In this document: positions 29,791 through 39,027 of the stretch, piece by piece
Layout of the letters: the number at the start of each line of letters is the position of its first letter
Position numbering within the stretch: the first letter of the stretch is position 1
Origin: Lachnospiraceae bacterium
GTDB taxonomy: Bacteria; Bacillota; Clostridia; Lachnospirales; Lachnospiraceae
Length of the DNA: 50,993 nucleotides
Direction of reading: 5' to 3'
Assembly: GCA_017623295.1 (NCBI GenBank)
Contig: JAGAPK010000014.1
Location: 1-50,993, forward strand
The notes under the pieces: generated by a model
The model's database searches: none
The model's input: only the letters and a program-made list of their open reading frames with translations
What the model was told of the DNA's origin: nothing
Position numbers and translations under genes: made by a program

Positions 29791-30213
29791 ATGGATGAAA
29801 AACAGGTTGAAAATGCGAAAGTAGTTGAAGCTAGTGAAACGGTGCAGCAGGAAGAAACTATTGAAAGACCATATAAGTTAAGGAATTTGAAAGATAGTGA
29901 CCTGTTCCCTATGCTGAATATTTTGAAAAAAATCGGGATTAAAGATTTTAAAAGCGCATTTATTCAGGTGGCAGACGGAGAAAAGACAATCAAAGACATT
30001 GGTGCTTTGGTAGCTGTTGATCTGGCTGATATTTTAATCGGGAATCTGCCAAAAGTTGAAGAAGAAATATATTCTTTATGGTCAGATATTTCAGGAATTC
30101 CTGCAGAAGAAATTAAAGAGATGGAATTTGGCACACTTCCTCTTATGATCGCGGACACTTTTTCTAAAGCGAGAAATACATCTTTTTTCAAGGTGCTTAC
30201 CAAATTGCTTTAA
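29791..30213 (+). CDS. Tail assembly chaperone (G)
   Basis: A 140-aa protein (PYKLRNLKDSDLFPMLNILKKIGIKDFKSAF...) of the phage tail assembly chaperone type, with AAAAGGAG 10 nt upstream. Its 3' end carries T TTT TTC (30183-30189) in the right phase for a -1 shift, and the -1 frame is open from there through the next gene, allowing a G-GT fusion as in lambda-like tails. Confidence 0.8.
   Translation: MDEKQVENAKVVEASETVQQEETIERPYKLRNLKDSDLFPMLNILKKIGIKDFKSAFIQVADGEKTIKDIGALVAVDLADILIGNLPKVEEEIYSLWSDISGIPAEEIKEMEFGTLPLMIADTFSKARNTSFFKVLTKLL
30183..30189 (+). other. Candidate -1 frameshift heptamer
   Basis: T TTT TTC matches X XXY YYZ with respect to the upstream frame. Reading in -1 from here gives FQGAYQIALIGEFQFMDLL, joining the start of the downstream gene without a stop. 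Confidence 0.62.
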
Positions 30214-30230
30214 TAGGAGAATTTCAATTT

Positions 30231-30545
30231 ATGGACTTGCTGTATTCAAGATACGCAAGTCCTATTGAATTTATGAGTACCTATATTAATCAGGGGCGAT
30301 TTGGCGAATTTGTTTCGGAAATACTGGCATTAGATGCCATAAGAAAAAAAGATGAAGCAAAAGAAAAAAATGATGATAGGTTATGGGATGCATATGTACA
30401 TAGTATGTCGGACAAGACATTTGTCGAATGGAAGAAAGATTTAGAAGTAAATAAAAAACCTGTAAATTATTCCATGACCAACAAAGAAATAAAAGAAGTT
30501 AAACAACAGGCTGCTGATATTTTAAAGAAGATATCACCTGTTTAA
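30231..30545 (+). CDS. Tail assembly chaperone extension (GT part)
   Basis: A 104-aa protein (LYSRYASPIEFMSTYINQGRFGEFVSEILALDAIRKKDEAKEKNDDRLWDAYVHSM...) with the GRFGEFV pattern typical of the second chaperone frame in Firmicute siphophages. It is in the -1 frame relative to the first chaperone and can be expressed as a fusion; it also has its own ATG with TAGGAGAA 9 nt upstream. Confidence 0.78.
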   Translation: MDLLYSRYASPIEFMSTYINQGRFGEFVSEILALDAIRKKDEAKEKNDDRLWDAYVHSMSDKTFVEWKKDLEVNKKPVNYSMTNKEIKEVKQQAADILKKISPV

Positions 30546-30562
30546 ATGAAATGTAAGACATT

Positions 30563-30600
30563 CTCCCGCTATTTGCAGCGGGAGAGTTCATTTGTTTTTT
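30563..30600 (+). terminator. Intrinsic terminator before tape measure
   Basis: CTCCCGCT at 30563-30570, loop ATTTGC, AGCGGGAG at 30577-30584; the T-rich tract TTTGTTTTTT starts 6 nt later. Confidence 0.7.
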
Positions 30601-30618
30601 AATAAGTAGAAATTTAGG

Positions 30619-30649
30619 GACTGATTTTTTAGCGAATCAGTCTTTTTTT
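30619..30649 (+). terminator. Second terminator before tape measure
   Basis: GACTGATT at 30619-30626, loop TTTTAGCG, AATCAGTC at 30635-30642, then seven T. Together with the terminator at 30563 it forms a tandem pair between the chaperones and the tape measure gene. Confidence 0.78.
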
Positions 30650-30674
30650 GTATACAGAGAAAAGGAAATCTGTT

Positions 30675-33551
30675 ATGGAACTCTTTAAACTTCTTGGAAC
30701 AATTGCAATAGATACATCTGGTGTTGATTCTGCTGTATCGACTGTAAAAAGTAAAATGGAGTCTTTAGGTGAAAAAATAGAATCAGTTGGTAGTAAAGTA
30801 TCGGGAATCGGAACAAAACTGACACTTGGTGTTACGACACCGCTCACCTTTTTAGGCAAAAGTGCCATTACAACAGCGGCAGATTTTGAGTCTGCAATGT
30901 CTGAGGTTGGGGCAATATCAGGAGCAACAGGTGCAGATTTTAAAGCATTAGAAGAAAAAGCAAAAGAGATGGGAAGAACTACCAAGTTTTCTGCTTCTGA
31001 ATCAGCCGAAGCATTAAAGTATATGGCTATGGCCGGATGGAAAACGGAAGATATGCTGAATGGCTTGGATGGCATTTTAAATCTTGCAGCAGCTTCCGGC
31101 GCAGAGTTAGGAACTACTTCTGACATTGTGACGGATGCACTTACAGCTATGGGATATAGTGCTGGTGATGCAGGGCATCTTGCAGATGTTATGGCAGCAG
31201 CATCCAGTAATGCAAATACCAATGTAGAATTGATGGGCGAAACCTTTAAATATGCAGGAACAATGGCAGGAACTATGGGCTATGAAATGGAAGATGTTGC
31301 CCTTGCAATTGGATTGATGGCAAATAGTGGTATTAAAGGAAGTATGGCTGGTACTTCGCTTAATGCAATTATTTCCAGGCTTGCCACAAATACAAGCGGT
31401 GCTACAGACTGCATTAATGAACTCGGAGTAGAATTTTACAATGCAGATGGTTCAGCAAGAGATTTTGGAGATGTCATGGATGACCTCAGGGAAGCGACAA
31501 AAGGGCTGACCACAGAGCAGCAGGCAGAGATTGCTTCTACTGTAGCTGGGGAAGAAGCTAAAAAAGGTTTCCTGGCTATCCTGAATGCAACAGAAAGTGA
31601 CTACAATAAACTAAGGACAGCCATTGACAACTGTGACGGTTCGGCCCAAAGCATGGCCGATACAATGAATGATAATTTAAACGGTCAATTAACACTGCTT
31701 AAATCACAGTTAGAAGGTCTTGCTATTCAGTTTGTTACTTTAATTATGCCTTACTTAAAGCAGGGGGTAGAATGGCTGTCTAAAGTGTGTGATTGGATAG
31801 CTGGATTGGATGATAATACAAAGAAAATGATTATGACTGTGGCTGGTATTGCTGCTGTAGCAGGTCCCGTATTAGTAATTGGCGGAAAGGTTATATCGGG
31901 AGCCGGGAAAATCATTTCTGGTGTATCTGGTATTGTCGCCATTGTAGGTAAGCTATCTCCTGCAATTGGCGGTGTGATTTCGATTGGTGGAAAACTCATA
32001 GGCGGCGTAGGATCGCTAGTAGCTAAGGTGGGTTCTGGTTTGCTTCCTGCACTTGCTTCTATACCTGCACCGGTGTGGATTGTCATAGCAGTTTTGGGAG
32101 CCTTGGTAGTAGCCGGAGTTGCCATCTATAAAAATTGGGATGAAATTAAAGAGTTTGGTTCAAAAATATGGTCATCTATTAAAGATTTCGTAGGTAATGC
32201 TATCGAAGGTATTATAGGATTTTTCTCAAAAGTTGTAGATTTTATAAGCAATAACTGGCAGGGATTATTGACTTTTATTGTGAATCCTTTTATTGGTGGT
32301 TTTAAGCTACTTTATGATAATTGCGAGACATTTCGGAATTTTATTGATGGATTTCTAAATAATTTAAAAGAGGGATTTCAAAATTTTAAAGATAATATTT
32401 CCGAGAGATTCAATGAATTAAGGACAAATATTGCAGAAAAAGCCCATGAGATAAAAGAAAATGTTTCTGAAAAGTTTTCGGAAATGAAAGAATCTGTTGT
32501 TTCTAAAGTTGAGGAATTAAAAGCCGGGGCAATTGAAAAAATCAGTGACTTAAAAGAAAGGGCACATGAAAAAGTTTCAGAGATGAAGGAAGCAGTTGTT
32601 TCTAAAGTCGAGGAAATGAAAGAAAATGCATCATCTAAGATTCATGAAATGAGCGAAAAAGTTTCTTCTGGATTCCAAGAGATGAAGGATAGAGCCACAG
32701 AGAAATTCTCTGACCTGAAAGAAAAATGGACATCAAAATTTACAGAAACCAAAGAAAAGATGATATCTGAAGCTACAGAAATGAAGGAAAAGGTTGGGGA
32801 AAAATTAGAAGAATTTAAGACATATGCAGTTGAAAAGATTGAGTCCCTTAAGAACAGTTCAGTGCAGAAATTCCACGAATTGAAGGATGCAGCGGGAGCA
32901 AAAATATCCGAGTTGTCACAGAAAGGAATTGAAGGATTTAACAGCATTAAGGAAAAAGGCGGTGCTGCAATTAGCAGTTTAAAGGATTTTACAATCGCAA
33001 AATTTCATGAAATGGGAGAATCTGCAAGCAGTAAGTTTACAACAGTAGCTAATAGTATAGCAAACATTTTCGATAAGACAAAAGAAAAAGTACACGGTAT
33101 TGTAGAAGCTATAAAAGGATTTTTTAATTTTGAGTGGAAATTACCTGATATTAAATTACCACACTTTAGTATTGATGGAGAGTTTTCTTTAAATCCCCCT
33201 TCTATACCGCATTTTGGTGTTGAATGGTATGCAAACGGTGGTGTGCTGACTAATCCTACAGCATTTGGTTTTAATCCATATTCAGGAAATGTTATGGTTG
33301 GCGGTGAAGCGGGAGAAGAAGCGATTGCTCCGGTAGATATTTTAAAGGCATATGTGCGGGAAGCGGTAGCTGACAGCAATGCGAAGTTATATGATGTGTT
33401 GAATGCTATTTTGGTTCTATTACAGGAATATATACCTGTAATGGGGAATAAGCAGCTTGTTTTAGACACAGGTACATTGGTGGGAGAACTTGCCGAACCC
33501 ATGAATGAAGAACTTGGAAGGATTACATATATGAGAGGTAGGCGTAATTGA
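30675..33551 (+). CDS. Tail tape measure protein
   Basis: A 958-aa protein. The N-terminus (LFKLLGTIAIDTSGVDSAVSTVKSKMESLGEKIESVGSKV) and region 80-320 match the TP901-type TMP core. Hydrophobic, Gly-rich segments lie around 375-490 (MIMTVAGIAAVAGPVLVIGG and following). A long coiled-coil block with recurring SEKFSEMKE/SKVEEMKE units covers about 560-790. The C-terminus contains GGEAGEEAIAPVDIL. It sets tail length (about 140 nm by the usual 1.5 Angstrom per residue rule, inference). AAAAGGA is 8 nt before ATG 30675. Confidence 0.93.
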   Translation: MELFKLLGTIAIDTSGVDSAVSTVKSKMESLGEKIESVGSKVSGIGTKLTLGVTTPLTFLGKSAITTAADFESAMSEVGAISGATGADFKALEEKAKEMGRTTKFSASESAEALKYMAMAGWKTEDMLNGLDGILNLAAASGAELGTTSDIVTDALTAMGYSAGDAGHLADVMAAASSNANTNVELMGETFKYAGTMAGTMGYEMEDVALAIGLMANSGIKGSMAGTSLNAIISRLATNTSGATDCINELGVEFYNADGSARDFGDVMDDLREATKGLTTEQQAEIASTVAGEEAKKGFLAILNATESDYNKLRTAIDNCDGSAQSMADTMNDNLNGQLTLLKSQLEGLAIQFVTLIMPYLKQGVEWLSKVCDWIAGLDDNTKKMIMTVAGIAAVAGPVLVIGGKVISGAGKIISGVSGIVAIVGKLSPAIGGVISIGGKLIGGVGSLVAKVGSGLLPALASIPAPVWIVIAVLGALVVAGVAIYKNWDEIKEFGSKIWSSIKDFVGNAIEGIIGFFSKVVDFISNNWQGLLTFIVNPFIGGFKLLYDNCETFRNFIDGFLNNLKEGFQNFKDNISERFNELRTNIAEKAHEIKENVSEKFSEMKESVVSKVEELKAGAIEKISDLKERAHEKVSEMKEAVVSKVEEMKENASSKIHEMSEKVSSGFQEMKDRATEKFSDLKEKWTSKFTETKEKMISEATEMKEKVGEKLEEFKTYAVEKIESLKNSSVQKFHELKDAAGAKISELSQKGIEGFNSIKEKGGAAISSLKDFTIAKFHEMGESASSKFTTVANSIANIFDKTKEKVHGIVEAIKGFFNFEWKLPDIKLPHFSIDGEFSLNPPSIPHFGVEWYANGGVLTNPTAFGFNPYSGNVMVGGEAGEEAIAPVDILKAYVREAVADSNAKLYDVLNAILVLLQEYIPVMGNKQLVLDTGTLVGELAEPMNEELGRITYMRGRRN

Positions 33552-34177
33552 TGAATGGTGCGGTATTTGGAGATAAATTTTCAAAAGATTATAAGGCGAT
33601 CATGAATTATGCGCGGATTACACCAGCGGCAATCAAGGAAAATTATATTGATATCGCAGGCGGGAATTCATCCATTGATCTGACAGAAGCTGTTGGGGGT
33701 GTCGTGTTCGAGGATGGCACGATAGAGTTTATGTTTACACTGATAGATTTTGATAAAAAAGAATCCATGAAGAATGATCTGCATGGAAAAAGAATGCAGA
33801 TCATTTTGGAGCGTGAAGAGAACTTTTATTATGATGGCAGAGTTACCTGTACAAAAGACGAGTGGATAAACGGGCATTATGAATTGTATTTTACAGCAAA
33901 AGTAAAACCATATAAGTACGAAAAGCGTGAAACAATCCATATTGAAAAGGTAAATAATACAGAAAAAGAAATCCGGCTTGTTAATTCAAGGATGCCTATT
34001 ATGCCTGAAATTAAAGTAGAAGGAAATCTTTATCTAACCTATGAGAATATTCGATACCATTTGACGGATGGTGCATATCAGATTCCAGAAGTAACCTTAT
34101 ATGAAGGATTAAACCGCATAAAGGTATCAGGGATAGGAACGATCCAACTTACCTACAGGAAGGGGCGATTGATTTGA
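33551..34177 (+). CDS. Distal tail protein (Dit)
   Basis: A 208-aa protein at the Dit position, with DLTEAVGGVVFEDGTIEFMFTLIDFDKKESMKNDLHGKRMQIILERE resembling siphovirus tail component proteins. Its ATG overlaps the tape measure stop by 1 bp. It should form the hexameric hub joining tube and Tal. Confidence 0.8.
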   Translation: MNGAVFGDKFSKDYKAIMNYARITPAAIKENYIDIAGGNSSIDLTEAVGGVVFEDGTIEFMFTLIDFDKKESMKNDLHGKRMQIILEREENFYYDGRVTCTKDEWINGHYELYFTAKVKPYKYEKRETIHIEKVNNTEKEIRLVNSRMPIMPEIKVEGNLYLTYENIRYHLTDGAYQIPEVTLYEGLNRIKVSGIGTIQLTYRKGRLI

Positions 34178-35754
34178 TTATTATAAAAAATGGCAATTGT
34201 CAAATATATCACCCCAAGAATCCCTATTTACAATTAGTTAACCCTAAACTGACTTTGGAAGATAATGGTGCCGGAAGTCTGACGTTTAAAATCTATGAAT
34301 CAAATTTGAATTATGAGACAATCCAAAAATTATATCCTGTTATTTCTGTTATCAGGAACAACCAAACCATCTTCAAAGGTAGGGTTATCACAGATAAAAA
34401 AGACTTTTATAATGGGAAAAGCGTTGAAGTAGAGGGGCAGCTTACATTCTTCAATGACTCGTATGTTGATCCGTTTGATTTCAGTGGTTCACCGGAAGAA
34501 CTTTTTAAAATGCTGATTGAGAATCATAATTCGCAGGTAATGGAGTGGCAACAGTTTAAAATAGGCGTAGTCACGGTAAGCGATCCCAATGATTATATAG
34601 TTAGAAGCAGTGAGTCGATGCTAAATACATGGGATGCACTAAAGGAAAAATGCTTCAAATCTTCCTTGGGTGGTCATATCCGTATTAGGTATGAAAAAGA
34701 TGGTGATTATATCGACTGGCTTTCTGACTATGAGACGGTATCGTCACAAAGTATTGAATTCGCGAAGAATTTAATAAATTTAAGTTCTACAGTTGATGCT
34801 GCGGAGACATATACCGCCATACGACCTATAGGGGCGGAAGTAGATGGAAAAAAGATTGATATTTCATCGGTAAACGATGGTAAGAGATACATTGTTAATG
34901 AGGAAAAAGCAAAAAAATATGGAATTATATATGCACCTGAAAGTGAATCGACATGGAGCGATGTGACATTACCCCAAAACCTTCTTAAAAAGGCAATGGA
35001 AAAGCTTTACGGAATATTTATTACCTTGAAGGAAACTTATGAGATCAATGCGGTTGATCTGAATTTAACAGATGAAAATATAGAAGCGTTGAATATTTGT
35101 GAATATGTTCCCGTTATAAGCCGAATGCACAATATTAACAGCAAATATTTGTTAAGTAAGGCTGACATTTATATAGCTGAACCACAGAATACAGTTTATT
35201 ATCTGGGGGCAACGAAAAGAACGCTCAGCGATTTGAATAGCAGTAATTCAAAAACGGCTACGGCAGATATCCCAAAGGATATTAGCGCGTTTAATAACGA
35301 TGCAAAGTATGTATCAGAGCAGCAGGCAGAGGAAATTTTGGGAGAATATGCAAAGACAGAAGATGTAGAAAATATCGTAACACACTACATGGAGCAAGTA
35401 CCTGCGGGGAAAGATGGCAAGGACGGCGCAAATGGTTTATCTGCTTATGAAGTGGCACTTGCCAATGGGTTTGAGGGAACAGAAGGGGATTGGCTCACGT
35501 CATTAAAGGGTTCCGATGGAGTTGACGGAAGTGATGGTGTAGATGGATTATCGGCATATGAGGTTGCAAAAAATAACGGATTTATAGGAACACAAATAGA
35601 ATGGCTAACATCTCTAAAAGGTGATCGGGGGGATGTTGGTGCAGACGGCTATACACCGATAAAGGGAATTGATTATTGGACGGAAAGCGATATGAACACC
35701 ATAAAAGAGTATATAAGTTATGAACTGGGGGTTGTAGAAAATGGCTCTTACTGA
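34174..35754 (+). CDS. Tail-associated (Tal) protein with collagen-like tail
   Basis: A 526-aa protein. Residues 1-370 resemble the prophage tail endopeptidase family (ILIIKNG-type start, DNGAGSLTFKIYESN, VEGQLTFFNDSYVDPFDF). From about 405 it has Gly-x-y triplets (AGKDGKDGANG, GSDGVDGSDGVDG, GDRGDVGADG) around two copies of LSAYEVA-NGF-GT-WLTSLKG, a repeat common in Firmicute tail proteins. Start is TTG 34174 with AGGAAGGGGCG upstream. It probably forms the tail tip, with the triplet region flexible or trimeric. Confidence 0.82.
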   Translation: MIIIKNGNCQIYHPKNPYLQLVNPKLTLEDNGAGSLTFKIYESNLNYETIQKLYPVISVIRNNQTIFKGRVITDKKDFYNGKSVEVEGQLTFFNDSYVDPFDFSGSPEELFKMLIENHNSQVMEWQQFKIGVVTVSDPNDYIVRSSESMLNTWDALKEKCFKSSLGGHIRIRYEKDGDYIDWLSDYETVSSQSIEFAKNLINLSSTVDAAETYTAIRPIGAEVDGKKIDISSVNDGKRYIVNEEKAKKYGIIYAPESESTWSDVTLPQNLLKKAMEKLYGIFITLKETYEINAVDLNLTDENIEALNICEYVPVISRMHNINSKYLLSKADIYIAEPQNTVYYLGATKRTLSDLNSSNSKTATADIPKDISAFNNDAKYVSEQQAEEILGEYAKTEDVENIVTHYMEQVPAGKDGKDGANGLSAYEVALANGFEGTEGDWLTSLKGSDGVDGSDGVDGLSAYEVAKNNGFIGTQIEWLTSLKGDRGDVGADGYTPIKGIDYWTESDMNTIKEYISYELGVVENGSY

Positions 35755-36073
35755 CAAACTGACTGCAATAGCAAATGCGATAAGGAGCAAAACAGGGCAA
35801 AGTGAAAAGTTGACACTAAGCGAAATGGCAGCAGCGATATATAACATAGACACGTCTGGTGGTACCGGAAGCGGTGACAGCTTTGGGATCAAATATATTT
35901 ATTCAAATGTAGATACATTTTCGAATATCTATGACTTTACTACTCAGCTTGGAAGGTTGGCATCAATTCCATTGGGGGAATATCCCCCTGATATTTTTAA
36001 AATCAATGTTAGTATAGTTCCGACTTTTACTACAGATTTTGCAGCAATATCAAAAGAAATTATAGAGGTGTGA
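35741..36073 (+). CDS. Short tail-fibre protein
   Basis: A 110-aa protein starting ALTDKLTAIANAIRSKTGQSEKLTLSEMAAAIYNI, a module found in many Clostridia phage tail proteins, followed by an unknown 60-residue part. It overlaps Tal by 14 bp and ends 1 bp before the next start. It may be the N-terminal anchor of a multi-polypeptide fibre. Confidence 0.7.
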   Translation: MALTDKLTAIANAIRSKTGQSEKLTLSEMAAAIYNIDTSGGTGSGDSFGIKYIYSNVDTFSNIYDFTTQLGRLASIPLGEYPPDIFKINVSIVPTFTTDFAAISKEIIEV

Positions 36074-36074
36074 T

Positions 36075-36878
36075 ATGTATTTTAGAAAATATTTTGCAGG
36101 AAATACTATAGGAGCATTGAATGAAAGGCAAACAGGTGTAACATTTGGTGCAGCTTCAACTACATATACTGTTTATAAAAATCAAACAAAAATTTTGGGT
36201 AATGCAATTGCAGAAACTTTAAGATCCGCAGGAATGAATGCTGTCTACGATGAACAAAACTTTATTCTTTATCCTGATAAGGATGAAGGATTCGGAATCG
36301 GAATAATCAAAACCGCTTTGGCAACACATACTTTTGTGTTTTTTGGTTCGGATGCTACATTAAATTCAGCAGCGGTTACTTCTTCCGGCACATCATACCA
36401 GCCATTTGACGCGAGTGGGGACGCTTATAAATTTTATGTAACTGTTATCGGTGATCCGCAAAGTCTATTAAGGGTACATATTGGGACATATTCAAGTGTT
36501 ACATCTACCTCTTATGGGTTTGCAATCGGGGTCGGAAAAGATATTAGAAATAACAGAAAAGTAAGATTTACTACGTCAAATCCAACTTATTCAACAGTTG
36601 CTTTTTTTACTAGATATGCAGATGACTGTTCGTTGGTTGATGGGATTACATATAGCGGTGGTGCTTCTTTTTCGCAAACAGCTGTTACAGGGACTACAGG
36701 ATATTTAATGCTGATTCCGGCATTTGCAACAAACGGATTTATTACTATGGATAACGCTTTCATTGGCTGTTCAATATTAAATTCTGGTAGTACAGCGTTT
36801 TATAGTATAAATGGAGAAGAATATTATTATCCGGCTAGCACATTATTGTTAAAATGTCCAACACAAATAAGTATCTAA
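36075..36878 (+). CDS. Hypothetical tail structural protein
   Basis: A 267-aa beta-rich protein with high Ser/Thr/Gly/Ala content (SSGTSYQPFDASGDAYKF, TYSSVTSTSYGFAIGVG, SGGASFSQTAVTGTTGYLM). No family recognised. The position between the short fibre protein and the BppU-like gene supports a tail-tip structural role. AGAGGTGTG precedes the ATG. Confidence 0.65.
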   Translation: MYFRKYFAGNTIGALNERQTGVTFGAASTTYTVYKNQTKILGNAIAETLRSAGMNAVYDEQNFILYPDKDEGFGIGIIKTALATHTFVFFGSDATLNSAAVTSSGTSYQPFDASGDAYKFYVTVIGDPQSLLRVHIGTYSSVTSTSYGFAIGVGKDIRNNRKVRFTTSNPTYSTVAFFTRYADDCSLVDGITYSGGASFSQTAVTGTTGYLMLIPAFATNGFITMDNAFIGCSILNSGSTAFYSINGEEYYYPASTLLLKCPTQISI

Positions 36879-36894
36879 AAGGAGATGATGAAAC

Positions 36895-37764
36895 GTGACA
36901 ACATTAGAATTACAATTAGAAAATCAGCTTTTGACTATTCTAAACCAAGAAATCATAGCAAGCGGTGATACAAACACTGATCAATGCGCTTTTTCTTTTA
37001 GTGACGAATGGGAAGGGTATGTTAAAACAGCGGTATTCTATCAGGACAAAGCTAATACACAATATGTGGTACTTGAATCCGATGATACCTGTATGATTCC
37101 GGCTACTGCAATGGCAAGAGAAGGGAATCTTCACATAGGTGTATTCGGGATCAGTGGGTCTAAGGTGCTTACTTCTACAGTAGAAACAATTTATATCAAT
37201 GAAGGTGCAATATCCGGTGAAGGGATTAGTACAGAGCCGAGTGATGATGTGTTCCTTGCGATTGTTGCACAGTATCAAGGTATAGCGGAACTGATGCATA
37301 CTTATGATGAAAAAGCAACAGAATTGTTGAATCAGACTGCTAACTTGAATAAGGAAACGCAACAGGCGATCGCAGAGCAAAACGAAATATTACAGAGTCT
37401 TAATGCCTTTGACGTAACAGAACTTGGATACAGAATGTCTGCTATGGAAATGACCTTAAGCGGTTATGGGAATATTATCAAAGAAGAACATGAAAAACTT
37501 GATAATAAGTTACAAATCATTGAGGACAGTGCGTTTTTGATTGAGAATGTTGAGGTAACGTTCAATGAGGATAACGAGTATATCCTAAATGATGGGCGGA
37601 TAACGGATAAGTGTATTGTAAATGCATATTTTGACGCGATATCTGTTGAAAGCGCATTAAACCATGCAATTTATGTAGAATCCTTTGACGGATACATCAG
37701 ATTTTCCACAACAACAAAATTTGATGATACATTGATATGCACGATTGAAGTAAGGAGGTACTAA
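36895..37764 (+). CDS. BppU-like baseplate / fibre protein
   Basis: A 289-aa protein. Residues 1-110 (TLELQLENQLLTILNQEIIASGDTNTDQCAFSFSDEWEGYVKTAVFYQ...) resemble the N-terminal baseplate-binding domain of BppU-type proteins. A helical section (115-215) and a beta C-terminus follow. It starts at GTG with AAAAGGAG 10 nt upstream. Likely connects receptor-binding parts to the baseplate. Confidence 0.68.
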   Translation: MTTLELQLENQLLTILNQEIIASGDTNTDQCAFSFSDEWEGYVKTAVFYQDKANTQYVVLESDDTCMIPATAMAREGNLHIGVFGISGSKVLTSTVETIYINEGAISGEGISTEPSDDVFLAIVAQYQGIAELMHTYDEKATELLNQTANLNKETQQAIAEQNEILQSLNAFDVTELGYRMSAMEMTLSGYGNIIKEEHEKLDNKLQIIEDSAFLIENVEVTFNEDNEYILNDGRITDKCIVNAYFDAISVESALNHAIYVESFDGYIRFSTTTKFDDTLICTIEVRRY

Positions 37765-37767
37765 TCT

Positions 37768-38916
37768 ATGTTAGGAAGAACGAATGCGGTATATGCAGAA
37801 AGTACAGAAACGGCATCTTTGTCTTTTGAAAGTGAATCTATATTAACCCCTTCGTCTAGTGATATATGGAAAATTGAATATATAAATAATGTATATTTTG
37901 TCTTTTTGGATAATTTTTCTGTTTTGTTTGGTACAGACATAAGTAGTTTGAAAATCCTGCAAAAAGAGGGAAGTAATCTATTAGCAACGCATGTTGTTTA
38001 TAAAGATGAAACATATGCATTTATATCTACAAGTGTAACCTTATCAAGCTCCGGTACACAATATTTTAACGTATATATATCAACAGATTTAATAGATTTT
38101 GATGTCATTACGATTTCAAATAATATTTTAAAAGGTACAGACTTATTTGGAATTTTTTTAAGTAGCACAAAAAAGATCATTGTAATGACACAGCGTTGTT
38201 TAGGTATATTTGACTCGTTCAATGAAATGAAAGAGGGAACAGCTTCAATCGTTGAATTTACATATATATCAATTAATTCAACGAAAGACTCAAAAAATCA
38301 AAAAAGAAAAACCAGAATTTTAAATGATAGAATATTCACTGGGTATGATGGGGATTCGAGCCCATATGTTATTACGTTGGATGGTAATAAAGAAACTATA
38401 GTAGATCAACCAGCCATTATACATGGAAAATTTTATTTTTGTAATTCTACGTACCCTAGTACAACTATAATTTATTATTCGCTAAATGGTGTTGATTATT
38501 TAAAGATAGCCGAGGTAGATATATTTTTTAAAAGCATTGAACTTGTAGAATATGAGGATGGTGCTATTGGTATTTTAGCAAAAACAAATGATACTTACGG
38601 TTTTGCATTAGTTGAAGCAAATTCTGAAATTTCCAACGCGTTGAGTAATCTCGTAGACGGAAAAGGTATAATTGGAACGATTAATTGCTTTTGCAATGTC
38701 GGTATGTATACATATTTAGGTTGCACAGGTGGCGTAATTATGAAAACATGGGTTGATTATTCTGGTAAGGGTAATACCCCAAATGTGACCGTGTTAAAGA
38801 CCTTGAGTGCAAAACAGGCATTGAATGAATCAAAGTCATACACAAATGAACAGATTGCAGCGTTGGAAGAAAGAGTAGCAGCGTTGGAAGCGTTAACAAC
38901 AATCTCAACTGAGTGA
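37768..38916 (+). CDS. Candidate receptor-binding tail protein
   Basis: A 382-aa protein. Residues about 25-330 consist of repeated short beta strands (IWKIEYINNVYFVFLDNF, THVVYKDETYAFIS, VYISTDLIDFDVI, KIAEVDIFFKSIEL) suggestive of a beta-propeller. The C-terminus is a short coiled coil (ESKSYTNEQIAALEERVAALEAL) typical of trimeric fibres. AAGGAGGT precedes the ATG. It is the last structural gene before lysis genes, and its AT content is higher than that of its neighbours, consistent with exchange of host-range modules. Confidence 0.65.
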   Translation: MLGRTNAVYAESTETASLSFESESILTPSSSDIWKIEYINNVYFVFLDNFSVLFGTDISSLKILQKEGSNLLATHVVYKDETYAFISTSVTLSSSGTQYFNVYISTDLIDFDVITISNNILKGTDLFGIFLSSTKKIIVMTQRCLGIFDSFNEMKEGTASIVEFTYISINSTKDSKNQKRKTRILNDRIFTGYDGDSSPYVITLDGNKETIVDQPAIIHGKFYFCNSTYPSTTIIYYSLNGVDYLKIAEVDIFFKSIELVEYEDGAIGILAKTNDTYGFALVEANSEISNALSNLVDGKGIIGTINCFCNVGMYTYLGCTGGVIMKTWVDYSGKGNTPNVTVLKTLSAKQALNESKSYTNEQIAALEERVAALEALTTISTE

Positions 38917-38943
38917 TTTATTTGTATTATATCAAAGAAAGTA

Positions 38944-38991
38944 TAAAAACCGCTTATATGACTGTTATATGAGGTCATAAAGGCGGTTTTT
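38944..38991 (+). terminator. Intrinsic terminator before holin
   Basis: AAAAACCGC at 38944-38952 pairs with GCGGTTTTT at 38983-38991, with an inner ATGAC/GTCAT helix. The T-run is within the stem and continues TGTATT. It separates tail from lysis genes. Confidence 0.72.
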
Positions 38992-39027
38992 GTATTAAAT
39001 AAAATTATAAAGAAAAGAGGAAAAAAT

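Noticed and set aside
30629-31222. Leftward frames antisense to the tape measure gene
   Set aside because: Low-complexity mirror of Ala/Ser-rich coding; no ribosome site.
34174-38916. Diversity-generating retroelement in the tail genes
   Set aside because: No reverse transcriptase gene and no template/variable repeat pair were seen.
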